A stretch of DNA of 64,000 nt from Sipunculus nudus (GCA_026874595.1 CM049316.1:12330839-12394838), one strand, 5' to 3'. Numbered from the stretch's first letter, positions 49,155 through 60,730 are shown. Numbers and translations are program-made. The notes: generated from the letters alone by a model not told the origin.

Positions 49155-51299
49155 GTATGGATGTTATCGTTCTTTATTCTTGAATATGTAAACTTGTACG
49201 TCACAGTAGCTCTTAATCAGATGTTCATCAGTTTGTGGTGTAGTCCGGCGTAAACACATCCGCCTTAAAACTTATTTCAGGAAAAATGGCAAATTTAGGA
49301 TAGATGCATGTTTTGGAGATTATCTGTGGTGAACTGGCATCTCTTTTGCATGTGGCATGGCCCATCTCCGTACGAAGTAGGGCGCGACCATATCGCCATA
49401 CACCTTTACCGCGCAGTTTCGTTCATTTCTTAATAAAATCACACCCACAAATAGGGATTCAAGTCTGCATGTGACGCATCTGCGACCGAGACATTGCCGC
49501 CATGTGCCAGTGCCTGTACTAGATGTTGCAACAGTGACACTAAGCCAAATTAGCTGTACAGTCTCTGCCAGTCTAGGAGTGAATGTGATGATTATAAATT
49601 GTAATGATCTGACACATGTAAAAAGAAATGATGAACTTTAAAAACCTTTAAAAGAAGCGTTCGAATAAACCGACATCTTTAAATGAGCCCAAGCTGTCAT
49701 ATTTTCTTTGGAAAAAGAAGTCCTGCAAAGCTGGCGTATAATATTTTAATTAGAAGTGTGATATAGGGTTGATGACCGTAAACTGGTAACAAACGTTTTG
49801 GACAGAGAGTCGTTGACGTAAATGTATCAGAATTAAACAAAGGAGAGGCAATGAATGCACCAAAAGGTTAACAGTCCGAGTAGACTTCTTTGATAACGGG
49901 TGTTGTGTTAATATTGTCCAGGAGGTATACACAAGATCTGAAATATAAACATTTATTATACCATTTGCCTGGACTAAAGGTCTCCTGCATAACGTGCATG
50001 ATGCCAAACCTTAACAACACAAGCTTCCGGTGTCAAACCGGGGTAGACCTATTTCCCTGCATGTTCGGTTATTCAACCCTTATCCTTAAAGCTGAAGGAT
50101 TAATCATTCGTTTGGGGTTTTTTTAATTGTGACACGCACAGGTATTAATCTAATTAACAATTAATCTCCGTCTTTCGCAGCCATGCACAATCTTTGTCGA
50201 GTAAATCTGTGTTTCGCAGCTATGTACACACACAATACGTTAACCCGAATAATATAAAGTGTTACAAGCCATGTATTTCGATTCTCTTATTTTATACCTA
50301 TACCACAGCCATGGAAATGTGAGTCTTGGCACTTATAAAACATTAATAACATTAGAGGGAAGATTATTTTAAAAAGGTTTTCCAACATTTAATGTGTACT
50401 TGAAAGTACGTGAAACCTGATTTGAAATATCAGACAGCCATATCTACCACAACATTGACTAGTGGCGGGCGGGGGGTCACAGGAGGCGTCCCCTTTTTCG
50501 ACCTAAAAATCTGGACCGCTTCATCATGATGCTCTTTTAAACTACCCAATTTTCACTTTTAGAGCTTAAATATTAAAACGTTCCCCTTGCCAAAAAATTC
50601 GGCCCCCACCGGCTGGGCCTCGCTTCACCCTTTCGTCGGAGGTCGTTTCTACTTAAAAAGAACCTCTTCCATTTGTGAAACGTGAGGTTGTCTTAACTGT
50701 AGAACTTAAAAGTAAAATTTTGTTACATTTCCAGAAAACACCTGCTCTCTTGCACTACTTACACAATATTATTTATTCCATGGAGTCCTTACCACGAAAC
50801 ACCCGATGTTTTTGTAATTTGGATGCACCAAAAGGTTAACAGTCCGAGTAGACTTCTTTTATAACGGGTGTTGTGTTTATATTGTCCACGAGGAATACAC
50901 AAGATCTGAAATATAAACATTTATTGACAATAGAAAGGAATTGAGAAATTTGAGAGAGTGATGCTATAGGTCTCTGCTTGTGTATTCATGGAGTATTCAT
51001 GTTGGTCCATCCGAAATACTCTCCACTATGGACGTTGAAATCAATCTGCAGAAATAGTCTCTGATGTAGCCTGTATTTATACCATAGAATGACATGTTTC
51101 GTCCCAGTGCTGTTGGGTGCAACTGGTAACATTTTTTCACACAGTTTTGGTCAGGTTTATTAACTATATTTTCACGAGCTGTTTATAGTGCATTTTCATT
51201 TATTTTTTTCCAGAATCCCAAGGTTACAGAGAGGGAAACGGACAAGGAGGATCAGGAGGTACGTGAGCGTATAGACGAGCATGTGTATGTGTGAGAGAG

Positions 51300-51355
<56 letters not shown>

Positions 51356-52555
51356 AAGAGAGAGAGAGCGAAAGAGACCAACGTCGTGTAATAAGAGGCG
51401 AGGACAATTCAGTTCAAATTAGTTAAAACCTGAAGATTTAAGTCAAATATACTTGCAAGCGATAACATTAAGGTTTAGACTTAGTCGTTAAAATAATGGA
51501 ACATGAATGACAGCGACATACATGATATATATTAGTTACATGCTCTGTACGGAATAAAATGAGCTGGCTGAGTGTTATTTTTTGGTCAGATGCAACATAC
51601 AGTCGGCTTAAGGAAGAAGAAGATAAAGACCGAGATCTTGCTAACAGACTCAGGACTGAGCTGGCAGCTCTAGAAAGAAAGGCTTAAGAAGCTGAAGCAG
51701 CCGCCTTGAATGTTAAAGCTGACGCATCAGAAGCCCTGCGCCAAGCATGGTTAACTCAGCGGGACTTCGACATGGCCACCCTCACAGACGAACAGAGAGA
51801 GCAGGTGTTGGAATGGCAGCGGCAAAAAGAGGAAGAAGAAAAACAAAAGGCAGAGGAAGAGAAGGCGCGCATAGAGAAGGAGAAAGGACTAGAGGAGGAG
51901 CGAAAGAGGATAGAGGAAGAAGAAAGACGTCAAAAAGAGGAAGAAGAGAGGAAACAGAGAGATGAGGAAGAGAGGAAACTGGAAGAAGAAAGACGTCAAA
52001 GGGAAGAGGAGGAAAGAAAACGGAAGGAAGACGAGGAGAGACAACAGGAAGAAGAAAGGAGGAAAAAGGAAGAAGAAGAAAGAGAAAAGAGGGAGAGAGA
52101 AGAAGCGGAAAGAAGGAAGAAAGACCCAAATTATTGGCCTGCTTGGGTGTAAGGGATACTTTGCTTGATTTTTACCTGTAAAATATGTTGGTAATATGAA
52201 TCATAGTTTAACGCAATGGATATGCGATCTAATAACAAAAATATACGTTGCCCTTTTATAACCTCATTCATTCATTATTATCCTATCTTCTCTACAATTC
52301 GATGTCGAGCACAGACTATCGATGCTACTTCACTGCAAACATTTTATTGGTAATAGGTACGATGTCGAACCAGGTAACATTGGTATTGGCGTTGGGTGTG
52401 TGGTCCGTGCAAGCCCCGGGTCTCTCACAGAGGACCAGCTGGACGTGACTAGACTGGAGCAGCTGAATGGCCGCTACAGACTAGAGGAGGGGGAACAGCT
52501 GGTCAGCCACATCATAGATCTGACATACACGGATCCTGGTCTCAACATTACGGTA

Positions 52556-52635
<80 letters not shown>

Positions 52636-55600
52636 TACACATTCTCTTTCTCACACAAACCAGTAAATAGTCCTTGACATGTAGATAAAATCAGATTAAT
52701 GATAGATTGCCACTTCTTGCAATGTTACCTGCGACCTTTAAAATCACTGTTAAATTCTACATTAATAAGAATGAGCACGCAAAATAATCATTAACGCGTT
52801 AATCTTGCCTCTGTGGATTTTAAGTGTAATGAGGACAACAATGAGGTCTTACCATAATGATATTATATTATAATATAAGTTGTTCTGTCGGACTTTCATG
52901 TACCAGTTATAATTAGAACTATTGGGATCAGCAAGACCTTGAAACATACAACACCTGAATATTGCCTTCATTCTTATATGTAACATTTGTTAATGTTACA
53001 GTTAGATGAGCCTTTGGCTGTAGCACTTCCGATCAGTGGCGGGGAGAGCCTGACACGGAGAGTGGTTATTAAGACCTGTCCCCCTGGTGGTGAATGGGAG
53101 GAACGAGAGACTCAAGAGGTCAACATCAGGGAGGGAGAGGTTCGATTTTAAACTCGATAAAGTTTTTTTTCTGGAACTTCCCAACTGGAAGAGGTGACCT
53201 TATCCGGCGAACCTCGTTATATCCCATAATACGCGATTTCAACAACAAAACTACCAGAAATTCCTTATTTTGATTCATCATTTTACGATTAGAAAAATGA
53301 TGCTAAGTGAATTTAAACACAAGTTCATTAGTCATGTTCATGAATATGTTCTCACGTGGCGAACCTAATCAGCACACGTGACCAATGATTAACGAATCAT
53401 ATGTTTATGTGAAGTACAAGACATTCATAGCTGATGTCTAAGCTCTGATTCAGAGAGGCATATATTGCATGCTTCGTGTCATAGTCGCGTGTCCCAGGAA
53501 GCACTTGGGATTCATATGAGATGTACGTAGTATACCGGTATCATTCTGTTACAGGTAGCGGGCCTTCGTCTGGTCCAGGCTCGCCTGCAACCCCCGGTTA
53601 CCATGACAGCAGTTTCTCGTTCACGGACACAGGGTTTTGATATTCCACGAGAGGGCGCTGTCATCTCCCCGTCAGCAGACGAGAGGATCAGGATCAGCGT
53701 CCCCGCTGACTTATTTCCCGACGGAGTCAGGGTGCAAATCACGGTAACAATACGTTTATACAGCTCCGACGGCATCTCAACACCCCAAACATGAATATTC
53801 GTGTGCTTTGATTCTTAAATGTTCAGTTAAGTAGTTCACAAATAATTTTTTAGAGGTTCACAAAGAATTTCCCATTACTTATTTTATAATAGATTCAACT
53901 TCGACAGAACGTATTGGCAACCTGGACCGTCTGTATCATATATTATATATCTCTTTTACCATTTGACTCTTTTCCCATTTGACGATACCGAGAACACGGT
54001 TTCTCCCTCCTAAAAAGATATTGTAATTCATTTGTCCTTGAAATATAATTATGTCAAACGGCCCTCAGGTGGAGCCAATTAGTCAGAGGGCTGTGGATCA
54101 CGTGAGGAGTGCAGCAGGGGGTTCCCATGACAGCATGCTGTCGTGCAGTCCCCTCCTCACCATGGAGCCCAGTCCGGAGCGTCTGACCCAACCAGTTTCC
54201 ATGACGCTACCTGTCACCCCTGACGACGGACCAGACCAGGAACAGGCGACCACTTCAGGTAAAACAAATCTAATCAAAATAATATTCACCTGAGTAGAGT
54301 CGGACCAATCAGGAATTTCTTTGTCTCAGAGAACAAAAAAAGCGTGTAGCAAATGCATGGTGAAGCAAACAAGATCATGCGGAAAGGGTATGTCGCCGCC
54401 AACGCTGAACCTTGTTTCATTTATATAACAAAAGTTTGGATCTCGCACTAAATGAGGTTTTCATATATATCACCTGTTCAACATTAAAACATAAATTACA
54501 AAAGGCAAAAATGCAAACAGATAAAAGTTGACCTTGCATCTATTTCTGAAACAGGAGCGGTTGAAATTTAGTTAATAAAATCCACAAAATATCCGTGATA
54601 TGCTTTAACAATATCTCGTATTATCAAGTATTCATATCGATTAACATACAGATAAAAGGAGTTAAAAGAACAGCCAGACAATACCTCTGCATGTTCAACT
54701 TCATCGGCGGTAGAAGAAACCAATATATTTTCACACGAATTCTCTTATAGTTAACACCTGTAGTGAAAGACGATCTATCCATTTCTACATTTAAATATAA
54801 TTTAATTTGAGAAAAGAAGAAACTGTGATCATATAGAAAAGGAGTATAATCTTCCTTTTTATTATAATAACACGTTATTTATAGAAAATGTACGTGAATG
54901 TTGTATATAGAAAGTACATAAAAGTAATTGAAAATATAAAACGTGTATAATAATAAAGAACTGTCACGACCAGCAGTTACTGTAGAAGAGGAGGAGGTTC
55001 ATCTGATGAAATGGCCCGAGAAAGGGAAAGTGAGATCTATTTTACGTCAGCCTCACGATCCGGCAGACAAAACAGTCACCTTCAACGTCAAGGAATTCCT
55101 GAAACGGTAAGGCCAACTGGTGGTGCTTCACGGGAAGGGGCTATATTGAAGAGGAATGTCAAACGTCTTTAGTAGGCCGTCTCTGGACCCGAGGTCCTTG
55201 GTGAGATCTGTTGGACGGTCTAACATAAAACGTCGGGTCCAAAGATGGTCTACTTCAAAGGATAATATGATATTTCCGATGCCAGACATTTTTAGTTATA
55301 AATAATACAGTATAACGTCCACATTTATATTTTACCACGTAAATTTACACATGAATATAGAATATTAGAGTAAATAATGTTTATAACATTCAAAGATATT
55401 GGTGTCTGGCCATGCTTGCTAAAGCGGTACTTCCAAATGCTTTTTCTTGTTATTCGCAGCATAACTGTACACTTTATAAGATATAAGCATATATGTCATT
55501 GTAAATAAAAACCTGACTCCAGTAAATGATTTTTATGAGTGATTTTATATGATTTGATGTCCGGGTAGGTTCATCGTATTGAAAACCAAAGCTAACACCT

Positions 55601-56894
55601 CAAATGAACTTCTGGAACTGATGTCGGCAGCTGTGGCGCGGTTAGTCAACAGACGACCGGCGCAGTTCCTGTTACGTCAGAGAAATGACAACCCTGGTGA
55701 CGTCACAGTGATGTGCGTATCCCCGTCCCGAGTTGAGACTTGTAAGCGGGAGCTGCATGCTGAAGGTTACACGGATGGTCCAAATCCCGCGGCACCAACC
55801 TTCCTAGATGAAGGTCAAATACTCAAAGCTAACTTCCTTGGCAACGTAGAAGGTCGCTTCTTTGGTGCAAAGCGTATGATATTTAACTCCCAACAGATGG
55901 CGCGACTGGGGGCGGATGTCACTGTCAAAAATCCTCTGGAACAAAAGAATATCGGCTGGTATCGTGGACAGCTGCAGCTTATCCTGGGGAAGAGGATCTC
56001 CATGACTATGGAAAATACACAAGGGAAACAGGAAACGGAAGTGGCTAAACTGATCATTAAGTTACCAAAGGTATATGTTTTACATTTTTGTGTCAGGCAG
56101 ATTTTATCCGAAAATCTGCCTCATGTTGAATAAAACAAGTGAACATTTAATAATATATAAATAATAATGCGCCTTTATGTCAAGTGTTTCTGTTTGTCCC
56201 TATACGTATTAGCATATAGCCATTGTTTTCACATGGCTTGCCAATGAGGAAAGCTGCATGAAGGATTTGATATAGGCTGAATACTAGCCTTCCCGTTTCT
56301 TGAGAATCAGTCACGACTTTCCAACGTTTCCGTGAAATCCAGTGCTCGGTCTAAAAGAGGCGCAGGAGCTCACGCGCTCCCTTTTTTCAAACAAAACAAT
56401 TTGGGAAATAGAATAATATACGCACAATACCGAAAAGTAGCGCTAGATTTTAGTTCTGCATGCAAAGGTTACGTACCATGTTTACTGGCACTCCCTTCGA
56501 ACTTGTGTGTAACCTGTGCCAGGGTGTTGTACTCACTCCCCCTTTCCTCAGGTCCTTTATCTGAAATCAGATGTAACTACTGCTTAAGCTTTGGTCGTTA
56601 AAGGAATACATTATATCGCATCAGGAGATCTTTACCGACACAATTCATATACATATCTGCTATAAGTGCTATTAGCTCTTTGGTATCATTAAATTTCTAG
56701 ACAAATTATCATTGGTCTATCATGATTGGCTTGTATAATGTTTGACAGTTCATACCACATTCATACCAAATGATCTGTATTAATCTGCCACGCATATCTT
56801 CCAGGAGAAGCAGGCCATGCTTTCACAGAAGTTCGGACATATATACAACCAGTCAGGGAAGGAAGACGCCAAGAAACCACAAAGAAAGAAATAG
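48881..56894 (+). CDS. coiled-coil protein with ZU5/UPA-like C-terminus, ten exons, one in-frame stop
   Basis: Ten exons with GT..AG borders join without any phase conflict to exactly 2,331 nt (777 codons with the final TAG). Layout by residue: 1-91 helical region; about 170-290 a Glu/Arg/Lys-rich coiled coil; 293-470 beta-rich segments including ERIRISVPADLFPDGVRVQI, which is ZU5-like; 600-720 a UPA-like segment with CVSPSRVETCKRELHAEGY, PTFLDEGQILKANFLGNV and NIGWYRGQLQL. Related proteins of the PIDD/UNC5/DTHD1 type carry a death domain after this part, but here the protein stops after a basic tail (KKPQRKK). They act as adaptors in apoptosis or innate signalling, and the role here is unknown. 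Codon 139 is TAA (51685-51687), so either this allele is null, the base is an error or variant, or an alternative start such as the ATG at 51772 (good context GACATGG) is used. The family assignment is by motif recall. Confidence 0.8.
49857..50924. repeat. local duplication, copy 2, bounded by direct repeats
   Basis: CACCAAAAGGTTAACAGTCC...AAATATAAACATTTATT occurs at 49857-49955 and again at 50826-50924, about 967 bp apart. Between the two lies a copy of the 47.5-48.4 kb sequence, including ACCACAACATTGAC and CCCTTTTTCGACCTAAA. The whole lies in intron 1. Confidence 0.75.
51214..51258 (+). CDS. exon 2 of the ZU5/UPA-like gene
   Basis: A 45-nt micro-exon after TTTTTTTCCAG, with the donor G|GTACGTGAG. 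It encodes ESQGYREGNGQGGSG, a Gly-rich linker between the N-terminal helices and the coiled coil. It enters and leaves in phase 1, so skipping it would keep the frame. Confidence 0.75.
51290..51372. repeat. (GA)n microsatellite
   Basis: GA dinucleotides with a few interruptions, just downstream of the exon 2 donor. Confidence 0.95.
51590..52148 (+). CDS. exon 3 of the ZU5/UPA-like gene: coiled coil with in-frame TAA
   Basis: The acceptor is TTTTGGTCAG. The exon reads DATYSRLKEEEDKDRDLANR, then LAALERKA followed by TAA at 51685-51687, then continues EAEAAALNVKADASEAL and a long EEERKRIEEEERRQKEEEE-type charged coiled coil to about 52120. It ends PNYWPAW plus GT, with a strong donor GTAAGG. 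The downstream frame remains open for over 150 codons and matches the phase of exon 4. A single base change would explain the stop. The minus-strand frame opposite this exon is a shadow. Confidence 0.8.
52357..52552 (+). CDS. exon 4 of the ZU5/UPA-like gene
   Basis: The acceptor is GGTAATAG and the donor is ACG|GTAAAT. It completes a valine codon and reads YDVEPGNIGIGVGCVVRASP, then EDQLDVTRLEQLNGRYRLEE and LVSHIIDLTYTDPGLNIT, a beta-rich segment opening the folded C-terminal part. Confidence 0.8.
52558..52640. repeat. (CT)n/(CA)n compound microsatellite
   Basis: CT dinucleotides to about 52600 followed by imperfect CA dinucleotides, six bases after the exon 4 donor. Confidence 0.93.
53002..53139 (+). 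CDS. exon 5 of the ZU5/UPA-like gene
   Basis: The acceptor is TTAATGTTACAG. It reads LDEPLAVALPISGGESLTRR, then VVIKTCPPGGEWEERE and VNIREGE. The donor is weak (GAG|GTTCGA) but is the only one that keeps phase 0 into exon 6; reading on would hit TAA after two more codons. Confidence 0.7.
53555..53743 (+). CDS. exon 6 of the ZU5/UPA-like gene: ZU5-like strands
   Basis: The acceptor is ATTCTGTTACAG and the donor is ACG|GTAACA; 63 codons, phase 0 on both sides. It encodes VAGLRLVQARLQPPVTMTAV and then ERIRISVPADLFPDGVRVQI, whose I-S-V-P-x-D/G-x-F/L pattern resembles the ZU5 core. Confidence 0.8.
54069..54258 (+). CDS. exon 7 of the ZU5/UPA-like gene
   Basis: The acceptor is GGCCCTCAG and the donor is G|GTAAAA. 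It starts VEPISQRAVDHVRSAAGG and then becomes a Ser/Pro-rich, probably unstructured linker (SPLLTMEPSPERLTQPVS, DDGPDQEQATTS). It leaves phase 1. Confidence 0.78.
54959..55106 (+). CDS. exon 8 of the ZU5/UPA-like gene
   Basis: It encodes an acidic segment, VTVEEEEVHLMKWPEKGKVR, then SILRQPHDPADKTVTFNVKE, ending with donor CG|GTAAGG. The 5' border is uncertain: AAG at 54958 or CAG at 54973 or 54976 are all in phase, but none has a good pyrimidine tract. The start given is the longest option. Confidence 0.65.
55569..56070 (+). CDS. exon 9 of the ZU5/UPA-like gene: UPA-like module
   Basis: The acceptor is GGGTAG and the donor is AAG|GTATAT; 502 nt. It encodes helical ELLELMSAAVARLVNRRPAQ, then VTVMCVSPSRVETCKRELHA, EGYTDGP and TFLDEGQILKANFLGNVEG, and then FNSQQMARLGADVTVKN and NIGWYRGQLQLILGKR. 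The order E-G-x-x-D-G-P, D/E-G-Q, F-x-G-N, YRG is what I associate with UPA-like regions of death-domain adaptors. It shows strong coding character and no stops. Confidence 0.85.
56805..56894 (+). CDS. exon 10, terminal, of the ZU5/UPA-like gene
   Basis: The acceptor is ATATCTTCCAG. It encodes EKQAMLSQKFGHIYNQSGKE and a basic tail, then TAG. There is no death domain. The 3' UTR soon runs into the tail of a minus-strand LINE (from about 56981), whose plus-strand AATAAA copies (about 57064 and 57087) could serve as polyadenylation signals; that is inference. Confidence 0.75.
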   Translation, partial: EKQAMLSQKFGHIYNQSGKEDAKKPQRKK

Positions 56895-56980
56895 CGGTGT
56901 ACTTTATATGAAACAAAATGACAGCTCAGGTAAAGAAGAAACTGCAGAGAACTGATAGAAGAACTAGACAACTGATTAAA

Positions 56981-58900
56981 TAATGATAATAATAATAATA
57001 ATAATAATAATAATGTATTCATTTATAAAGCGCAGTCATACATACGTTTCAATGCGCTGTACAGAAATAAAAGATCAAACAGTTCATTAAATAAATAAAA
57101 TAATATTGGCTAACTAAAATTATACTGAAATGCGGTTTACTTGGTAATATGAATGAATAAATATAAGCTCCTTTAAAAGCAATGTCTTAAGCTTCTTTTT
57201 AAAAATGTCATGACTCATTGGACCTCTGATGTCCGGAGGCAATGTGTTCCATAGTTTAGCACCAACCACAGAGAACGTTCGATCCCCATATTGGCGTGAC
57301 ACTAGGGGTACAGCCAGTTTCCACTTATATGAGGATGATCCGAGTTCTCTTCCATGTTTATTAACAGTTAACATGTCTTGCATATAAGCGGCGCATTCGT
57401 TGCATGCAGGGATTTTTGTACAGTGGTAAGAATTTTGTATTCTATGCGCTGTTTCACGGGCAACCAGCAGAGTTGGTATAGGACTTTGGTGATATGATCG
57501 CTCCGATTTGTGCCAGTTAGCAGACGAGCAGCATTGTTTTGAGCTATATGAAGACGACGTAATGCCTTGTCAGTTACATTTTCAAGAAGTCCATTATGAA
57601 AGTCTAAACGAGACGTTAATATTTTATTGATGGCCTTCTTGCATGCACTTTTTATCAGATGTGGTCTAATTTTTGCAATGCGTGGAAGGTGATAGTACAC
57701 ACTGCGAGTCACCGAGCTGATCTGCTGCTCCATAGAGAGCACATTATCAAATACTACGCCGGGAATGCCGGTCTGATAATCTCATCACCAATTTGTACTT
57801 TAATACTTTTTTTAAATATCGTATTGTTTTTCCTTCCTGAAATAACCATACAATCTGTTTTTGAGTCATTTAGTTTCAGCTTATTTTGAAGCATCCACTC
57901 CTCGTAAATCCCCCAGACACTTTTCCATTCTCCTGACTGCCTGGTGCCATGCACTGACATCCTTCAAGGACAGACGGCAATACAGCTGAGTGTCATCAGC
58001 AAAGCCATGGCGATTGATGTTGTATTTGTCAATGATAGATTTAAGTGGCAGAATGTAGATGAGAAACAATATCAGACCTAACAAAGAGCCTTGCGGGACT
58101 CCTACTGACAGTGGAACCTGGTTGGAGACACTGTTTCTGATGTGCATAGTTTGTTGGCGGTCACTGAGATATGATGTAAGCCATATAAGGGCTACTCCCT
58201 GAATCCCTACTTCATGTTCTAGTCTACTGATACGAATATTGTGATCCGTTGTGTGGAACGCAGCACTGAGGTAATAATACGTCATCTCCCTGGTCAAGCA
58301 CGTAATCGACGTCTGAGTTTTATTTCAATGAGAACTGTTTCTGTGCTACAACCTTGTTTGTATGCTGACTGTAAATGGTCCTGTAAGTTATGCTCTGTTA
58401 AGTGATAAACTTTCTCAAGTACCTTGCGCAGAAAGAAAATGTTAGAAACTGGCCTGTAGTTCTTGTAGTTCGAGTCCAGACCAATTTTCTTTAACAGTGG
58501 AGTAATCTGAGCATTCTTTATTCAATTTGGTACAACCCCTCTGGTCGGTGATTTGTTAACAACAGCTGAAATTGATGGTAAAACTGCTATTCATAGGGGA
58601 AAAAGACTACAAGGGATCAAGTGAGCAACATTTGGAGCACATCTCTGAATAATCTTGGCTAGAGAGCTGTGTGATTGCAGATAGAACTCGCACAGTGATG
58701 GTGGTGACACACACCTTGCCTCCTGTATACAGTCACTACGTGAACACACCTCATCTAACTATTCCCGAATGGTGTGCACTTTGTCATTAAAAAAAGGAGG
58801 CAGAGGACTCGGCGAGCATCTGGTCATTCGTGGACGAGGGAAGCACAGCCCCCGGTTCACACTTAATAGGCCATTTATCAACTTAAAGGTTTCCTTGCTT
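56981..58900 (-). mobile_element. decayed CR1/jockey-like LINE with reverse transcriptase
   Basis: Minus-strand frames give RT motifs: LSAAFHTTDHN (motif A, normally ending the AF pair with Asp), VPLSVGVPQGSLLGLILFLI (motif B), HGFADDTQLYC (motif C, at about 57992-58003, catalytic DD kept), then WMLQNKLKLNDSKTDCMVIS, AKIRPHLIKSACKKAINKIL and FSVVGAKLWNTLPPDIRG (thumb and C-terminus). Frames are broken at several points. The 3' end is AT-rich with a (TTA)n tail (56981-57013). The element is non-functional: broken frames and a lost motif-A Asp. The 5' end is not defined. Confidence 0.85.
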
Positions 58901-59475
58901 CCTTTCTTCTAACTTTTCCTGATAAAATTTAAATTTACAATAGTCAATTTATATATGCACAACTGTTCTGCTGTATTCCCTCAGGATTTGTTTGTGGACT
59001 GCCAATATTCCACATGGTAAAAAATATTATAAATGGTTATACTAATCCAATTAAATAGACATGTCTCTCGGAGAGATGCATCCCATGCAATAACAATAGC
59101 CAACAAGCCATCACTCGTTAAAAAAAATTTATCTTCATACAAATAACAGCCGATTAATATCAGTCCATACCATTTTATGTGTGAATATGATTACTTTATT
59201 CTTACTCAATAACCGCTTTAAGGAAACGGTTAATTTCCACAATACAAAATATAAAGTCGAACTTAGAGTATATTATGATATTATCTTGTATAAATGTTCT
59301 CACGGTTTAGTAAGCTCATATATGTTGTGTTGAAGTCCAACTCCATAATTTATATATAACCTTTTTTTAGGACTTCAGACCAGTTTTTGTGGTTGCATCT
59401 CCCCTTCTCCGGACCTGGGGATCTTTTTTAGACTTTGTCATTATAGTCCTCCTGGGTCCGCCCCTGATATATGAT

Positions 59476-59559
<84 letters not shown>

Positions 59560-60388
59560 CTGTGTATTTTTTGTGTGAACAAACGTTCAAATTATGTTGT
59601 CATGACTAAGACAGACGTTATACAGAGAATCCTGTACCCCTTAAGAAGCCTTAAGTATACATATGACATTTAAATATCTACAGATCATTGCATCTAAACG
59701 TGTTGGAAGTCGTATTTAAATATGTATGGAAGTCAATGGAGAAATTTACTATTTTATTATAGAGGAGGTTTTAATTTTCCGCCATCAGGTGGCAAGGTAT
59801 TATTTTCCTATGATTGGTGGCTTAGTTTACCTGTTAGAAACTTTACAAAATATGATTCATTTTACAAATCCAGAGACTCCAGAATAAGCTGCTCGCTTTT
59901 GTTCTTAAAAAACACCGTTAATTGTTCAGCTTGATGGGAAGACCGTGAAGCAGAGATACCGCAATTTGTAGAGCTTTCAGCTCTGAGAGTTTATCTGCAT
60001 TGTGATGCAGCCGCTGCTTTTAGACATGTTCTCAATGGATACTAATTCTCTAAAGGATTGAGCAGCTGCCATTTACACGCTGGTCCACATCTTTGGAATA
60101 AATTCCCAAGTGATTTGAAATGTTTCTTATATAATATATATTTAAGGCTCAGAATTGCAGTCTTACTTACAAACATAATGCTTATCTAGGCTACTACAAC
60201 ACACTAATGACATGCCGTAAAACATGCAGTAGATTTATTTCTGCATGAGCATCTCGACTGAGTCACCTGATTGACACTTTGAACCTATATGGCGTTCCTG
60301 TTATCTGTATTTTATTAGCAGCAAACATCTACCGATGTTTGATGTACTTGGAATCATAAGAACGCGCCTCGCAAACTCCAATTTTAAA
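58901..60388. other. intergenic DNA with a long (TA)n tract
   Basis: AT-rich, no gene. A (TA)n microsatellite occupies 59478-59554. GGTCCGCCCCTG just before it (59454-59469) looks like the right end of a hAT-type MITE whose left end I could not place. Confidence 0.5.
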
Positions 60389-60570
60389 TTTCTTCTTGTG
60401 AAGAGATTTTTATCGGACTCTGATTTGGACTCGGTTTCAGATGACTCGGACTCTATAAAGGTAGACTTAAACTCGAACCACGAGGACTCCGACTTGGAAT
60501 GGGACTCGAGCAGCCTGGACTCGAATTTACACTCGGACTCGGATGATCTGGACCCGACTCGATCACTGGC
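60389..60570. repeat. degenerate GGACTC hexamer repeat
   Basis: CGGACTCTGATTTGGACTCG-type hexamers dominate. Both strands stay open (Ser/Asp-rich on +, Ser/Glu-rich on -), as a hexamer without stops must. It is not taken as coding. Confidence 0.75.
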
Positions 60571-60730
60571 ATTTAGTTTAATAATTATCACGTTTAGCTA
60601 AAGGACTGACATTGCAGACTTAAGAGTAGACTTATCATAAAGATTTTTTTCAAAAATTAGACAGGTCTTTCGGCTAATTTATCATGTTCCTTCATACATT
60701 AGAGAAAGTCTACACTCTGACGCTTGTCAC

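Noticed and set aside
51782-52129. 115-codon minus-strand frame rich in Leu/Phe/Ser
   Set aside because: It is the antisense of the Glu/Lys/Arg coiled-coil exon. Purine-rich coding sequence keeps its complement free of stops.
60301-60601. Ser/Asp-rich protein on + and Ser/Glu-rich protein on -
   Set aside because: Both come from a degenerate GGACTC hexamer array with no stops in either direction.
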